The position numbers were made by a program, and so were the translations under genes. 64,000 nt of DNA, from positions 1,441,466 through 1,505,465 of the forward strand of contig VZTI01003146.1 in NCBI GenBank assembly GCA_013397865.1, in the 5' to 3' direction. Of the stretch, positions 59,473-64,000 are shown one piece after another (position 1 is the stretch's first letter; each line of letters starts with the position of its first letter). The notes under the pieces were generated by a model. That model saw nothing but the letters and a program-made list of their open reading frames with translations. It had not been told where the DNA came from and did no database searches. This stretch comes from Struthidea cinerea (taxonomy: Eukaryota > Chordata > Aves > Passeriformes > Corcoracidae).

Positions 59473-62364
59473 AGTACAACTTGGCGCTTCTGGATTCAGA
59501 AATTACCAAGTTCAAAGCCAGCAAATCATTTCCTGCGGCCCTGAGTGTGGAGCTACATGGTCTGATCACAGCCATCAGCTGTTGCAGGTTTTCTGGGTTG
59601 GTGCCTCTCACCTTTCACAGCATTGTACTTTGGGCTGGTGATAGTGACGTTTAAAAACCTGTGGTGTGGGCCACCACGTGGAGTTTAATGAGATGAGGAT
59701 TTCATTCACACTGTCTGCTTGGAGCTCACAAGCCTGACAAGTGCTGAGTAACCCTGCTTGAGCAAGCTTTGGTAGTGGGTGTCAGAAATGACCTTGCCAA
59801 ATAAACGCACACTTTTGTGGTGACTGTTTCACACACATCCATTCCAGCAATGAGAGTCTCACTGCATGATTCCCCAAGGTATTTAAGTGCTTTATTCCCA
59901 CTGATGGCAATGGGAATCAGGTACTTCTTAGAGGACTCTCTTAGAAGGCTCTCCCTTCCTGTTGTTGTGGAATATGGAAAAAAGATGGAAAGGATTTGGC
60001 AATGGTAGCTTCAAAATGATTTCCTGTACCCTGTATCTGTAAAACTCCTGAAGGTCTTCCTGAGGCTCTGCTCTGTGATAGAGCAGATCTGTGGCTGCTC
60101 CTGCCTTCCTAGGCAGAGATCAGGAGACAAAGGGAAAAGCTGTAGGACACAGTGAGCCACCCCCTCTCCCTGACATTCAGGCTGGCAAACCCCCTTTCAT
60201 ATGAGCTCCAAGACACTTGTGAGGAAGTGTGTTTGGATTCCTGAGACGTGGAAGGTCAAAGCCATTCAGTGCAAGTGAGAACCAGGCTGCAGTGTGACAC
60301 AGGCTCATCTCTAGATGAGCAAGCAGGCACAGCTCTGGGCTGCAAAGTCTGATGTTTGAATCAAAAATCTTCAGTATCTGAAAGATGTCTTTGTATCCCA
60401 ACACCTAGAACGATACTGGCACTGATGAACCTTTCCACTTGATCTCTGATGTTTATATCCCTGCTGGGTGTCACTTTTATGATTATTTTCCCGCACAAGC
60501 CTTTTCTCCTTTTGGCAATAAGTCTCTCACCACGCCAAGCCCTTGGGCTGCCCATGTGTGTTGGACAGTTAAAATCCCTGTCAGTCTCGTGCCTTCTAAC
60601 CTTTACCTTGGAGTGTCGCAACAGCCCCTGTGATTTAAGCTTTACCACTTGCTTAAAATTCGCATGGGGCAAACCTAGTCACATTGAAAGGTTTTGTCTT
60701 CAAATATGTTAAAATATTTAAAGCCACCATTGCTGCTAAACTTCTCAAATTTCTGGAATATGTAATTCCAGTTGAATGAAATGATTTAAACAGGCTGTGC
60801 TTTGGGAGTGTGGCCCATAAGCTTTTAAAGAATTAGAACTCACTACAAAGCCATGGGCTCTCACAGGGATGCACACACACACATCAACTCACCCACACGC
60901 TCAACCAAGCCTACACTACCAAGGGAAAGGAAAATTTGAAAAAGCTTTGAAAGTTTGTTCTTGGAGCTGACATAGAAGGTCATGAAAGGGAGGCAAAACA
61001 GAAAGTCCAGGGTAGAGCTTAAAGATAATTTTAAAGTCTGCCTCTGATTCCTGCAAGAGGCCCGATGCACATCACTATCCACTGCTCAGCTACTCTCTCA
61101 TGAGCTGAAAACCAAGTACTCTAAAGCCAGGAGGAAGCAGGAGGCTACAAGGATTATTTACCTTAACTAGACTTTCTAATTTCCATAATTTCTGCTGCTT
61201 AGAGAACTGACCCCTGACTCTTTTTCTTTACCAGGGTTCAGAGTCATTATCTCTGCAATTAGAGCAGTTACAGAGGTACATTTGAAATGCAGGTTCCTTT
61301 GAATTATTGCTAATAGAAATATTGAGGAGCTCTGTTAGCTTTCATCTCTTATCACATCACGCACAGAGCTCACTCTTGCCTCTCTCTCCCTCCCTCTCCC
61401 AGTCCAAGCATGGCTGCTCCCAGCATCTCTGTGTGTAAGCAGACGTGTCACACCTCCACAGAGGTAAATTGGGTTTATGTAAAAAGGAAAATTAAATTAA
61501 AACTGGTTAGGAATTAATTGTGACTGCTTTGGATTAATCTATCATATTATGCTATTGTTGGCACATCAGGGCAAAATATCAGCTAACCCAGTTTTTGGAG
61601 TGTAAGGGGGAGGGAGCACATCCACCTGCACCTAAAGAGGCAGCAGTAACTTCTTGGAAAGATGTTATTTACTCTTATGAAGTTGTTATTCTTTTGAAAT
61701 AGTAAAATGTGTTACATCAGCTGATCCTTTTAACAGCAAAATCTGTCATTTCACTTACGGGAGGACGCACCACATTGCATTTATGTCAGCAAAAGGACTT
61801 TTTTATGTCAGCAAAAGGACTTTATAAATTGCACACCTGACAAACACGTGAACTTAAAGTGGTCAGCATGCCTAAGCCAAGGAGTTAACTATCTCCACTA
61901 AAAGTAAAAATCACCAAATCATAGATTATAATAAGTAGACATAAGAGAAATAATATTCCATCAAAGCGTTATGAAACAAAAAACCCCTTGTCTTTAACAA
62001 CACAGTTGCTCCAAAAGCAAAATATTTTATCCTCATAAAGGCATCACCTTTCTATGCCATGGCCAGGGTCTTTATGACACACTTTTTAATGACAGATGAA
62101 AAGTTGTCACTTCATGGGGAAATGTAACAACTCAAGGGAAACTCAAATTCACAACTGGATATCAAAATATTTGGTGAAGTAACGAGAAAATGAAGTCAGT
62201 ATACAGTCCTTAGGGTGGAAATTCTTGAAACATAAGATCAGCCTTACTGCTTTAATTTGAACATCATCTGTTCAATGTATCCCAGTTTGGAAACTCAGAA
62301 TCCTGACAGGAAAAAAGTCATAGTCCCTTGGGTTAAACATATTTTCCAGAGTCTAATCCCTTTG
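59473..62364. other. Unique non-coding sequence with a candidate regulatory stretch at 61.14-61.64 kb
   Basis: No gene recognised. Frames of 60-103 codons on both strands at 60.2-60.7 kb lack domains. A pyrimidine-rich run (CTCTCTCTCCCTCCC) lies at 61379-61400 and a 22-bp tandem duplication at 61781-61824. Confidence 0.5.
61781..61824. repeat. 22-bp tandem duplication
   Basis: The unit starting TTATGTCAGCAAAAGGACTT occurs twice head to tail (61781-61802 and 61803-61824). The copies differ only at the last base. The near-identity points to a recent replication-slippage event. Confidence 0.9.
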
Positions 62365-62440
62365 ACCTAGTTTGTGTGGTCTTAAATAAGTCACCTTTCC
62401 AGGTATCAACTTCCACACCTGAAAAGCAGATTCGGTGTGC
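62365..62440 (+). repeat. MIR-family SINE relic, plus strand
   Basis: TTTGTGTGGTCTTAAATAAG, then TCACCTTTCCAGGTATCAAC, then TTCCACACCTGAAAAGCAG. This aligns with the MIR core in sense (CTGTGTGACCTTGGGCAAGTCACTTAACCTCTCTGTGCCTCAGTTTCCCCACCTGTAAAATGG). Old and diverged, but the order and spacing of the blocks fit. Confidence 0.58.
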
Positions 62441-64000
62441 TTGCAGTGACACTGCAAGCATGAATTCACTGCCGCGTCCCCGGCCTGCTCCAGATATCAT
62501 TGCCACAGAAATACAGAGCTCTGCCTGAAGTACTGATGCTGCTCTGGTAATGGCAACACAGGCCACTTCCTCAGCCTCTCGTATGCCTAAGCACCTGTAT
62601 CAGAGCAGGAATTTTAGGGTGGTGGTTACAGCCCCGTACTCAGAGTAACTGACTGCTGAGCAATGATTTAGAGGGACTGTCTCAATTACAGCTGAAGCAC
62701 AATCTCCATCACCTCCAGGTGACTGAATCACCAGAGCATGGTAAGTGGCAGAATATCAGCACAGAACTTTTCTGTAATTAGTAAGGATATAATTGAATGA
62801 AGAAGCCTTTATTCATGACAGACAATAGGCAGACACTTTTGTTCTAGGGAGAGGATAAGTCTCTTTTTTTCACACAAGAAAATGACACTTTAGCTGCAGC
62901 CTTTAGTCTGGAAACAATAGTCTACAGCAATGAGAAATAAGAAAATGATTCAATGGAATGTCTTCAAAATTCTCTGCAGCCCGAGTGAAATTGTTATATA
63001 AAACTTGGGAAAGCGAGACAGGAAGAGGCTACTGGAAAGAGAGAACACAATTTAATGCCATTTAGAACAAATATGAGAGGTCGTATTGTAGGTATCTCAC
63101 TCATGTAGTCCCAGCTACTGACAATCTCTAGCTCTCTAATAGTTGAGTTTGGAGGTACCCACACAGACCACCTTTGGAAAATTAATTCTATGTATGTATA
63201 TTGGTGGGATTAGAAGTTTTGGACTAGTTGTAAAAAGATGTTTAGAAATGTGTAGGTGTACAAAGTTGTCAGGGGGAAGAGTTTGGTCTTACAGTTTATC
63301 TGTTGGTTTATTGCTGTCATTATATCCTGAACATTTATTTTGCCAACTGGCATTTGAGTACCTGTCATTAACAAATCAACAGAACACTTCAATCCTGATC
63401 TGTCTTAACTATTCGAACTGTGCAATTCTTCCCTGCTACAGCAGATGTCTTGTGATTGGGGCATTTATTGTAGACAAAAATTACAATCTTTGTGGATAAA
63501 AAAGGGTTAGTTCTTGCAACTGAAGAATTTTTGTCTTTAGAGAATATTAGTCAATTAAATCTGAATAAACTGAATGACAAGAAAAATGGAATGAGCCTCT
63601 TACTAAAGTCTGGATGTACATTGATGTAGTTATCCAAATTTAAAAGAATATTATAAACTTTGCTTTGAATTTGACTGAGCTAAACTTGAATGTGACTGTG
63701 AAAAATTAACTTTGGATACAGTCCCAGAAAAGAGTAAAAACTGAATTAGGGTCTCATACCTGATTAAAATGGATTTAATGTCACCCTTGAAAAGAAGAGA
63801 AAAAGAGCTAGCCTCTGTGGTTAGCTGAAAGAGATGAAGATATTCATCCATCTATGGGCCTCAGTAACCTCAAACTAAACTTCTCGATATTTTCAAAATA
63901 ATGCAGACCAATAGAGTTAGTGAGTGTTCCCCTTTAAGATACCAACTGTGTTATATTCTTGGTCCTCTGCCACATCAGGTCACATGAGATGTTGATCTTG
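62441..64000. other. Unique non-coding sequence to the window end
   Basis: No gene recognised. The frame at 63143-63499 (118 codons, plus) is Leu- and Cys-rich but has no family I recognise and no splice or promoter context. Confidence 0.5.

Overview
This window looks like non-coding vertebrate nuclear DNA, most probably from a bird and plausibly a songbird. The evidence is AT-rich sequence with no long open frames, several CR1 LINE fragments with the avian 3' end (CACAGAAT-type octamer followed by GGTTGGAAGGGACC-type sequence), and several retroviral LTRs of the kind that are abundant in songbirds. The species cannot be named from the sequence alone.

No protein-coding gene, exon chain, tRNA, rRNA or CRISPR array could be supported. 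The longest open frames (about 120-150 codons) are what chance gives in 64 kb, lie on both strands, and show no recognisable domain. The only protein-like matches are decayed reverse-transcriptase pieces inside CR1 elements.

Layout: 1-8.6 kb is unique sequence with T-rich tracts near the start. A small CR1 tail lies at 8.64 kb, and from there to about 27.7 kb the sequence is unique apart from a possible MIR relic (16.4 kb), a long CA/CG/TA alternating tract (22.3 kb) and an AATAG-type microsatellite (24.7 kb). Two 5'-truncated CR1 elements on the minus strand lie at 27.8-28.4 and 30.1-31.3 kb. The 32.7-35.0 kb stretch holds old repeats: a palindromic MITE-like relic and two diverged CR1/L3-like copies. 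A MITE-like relic and a G-free A/C tract lie around 40-41 kb. An L2-like tail lies at 38.7 kb and another, in the opposite orientation, at 47.3 kb.

The right third holds the best-defined structures. At 44.7-45.3 kb is a minus-strand LTR followed by an 18-nt tRNA-Lys-type primer binding site. At 48.5-49.6 kb is a complete solo LTR with a 5-bp target duplication GGTTG. At 55.95-57.65 kb is a GC-rich LTR, broken by a 342-base assembly gap, into whose last bases a second LTR has inserted; both insertions keep their target duplications. MIR relics lie at 49.8 and 62.4 kb and another CR1 tail at 59.3 kb. Several AT-rich, homeodomain-site-rich stretches (22.6, 26.5, 42.5, 53.1-53.8, 61.2-61.6 kb) could be conserved regulatory elements of a neighbouring gene, but this is inference. 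I found no convincing new biological system; the nested LTR pair is the most informative observation.
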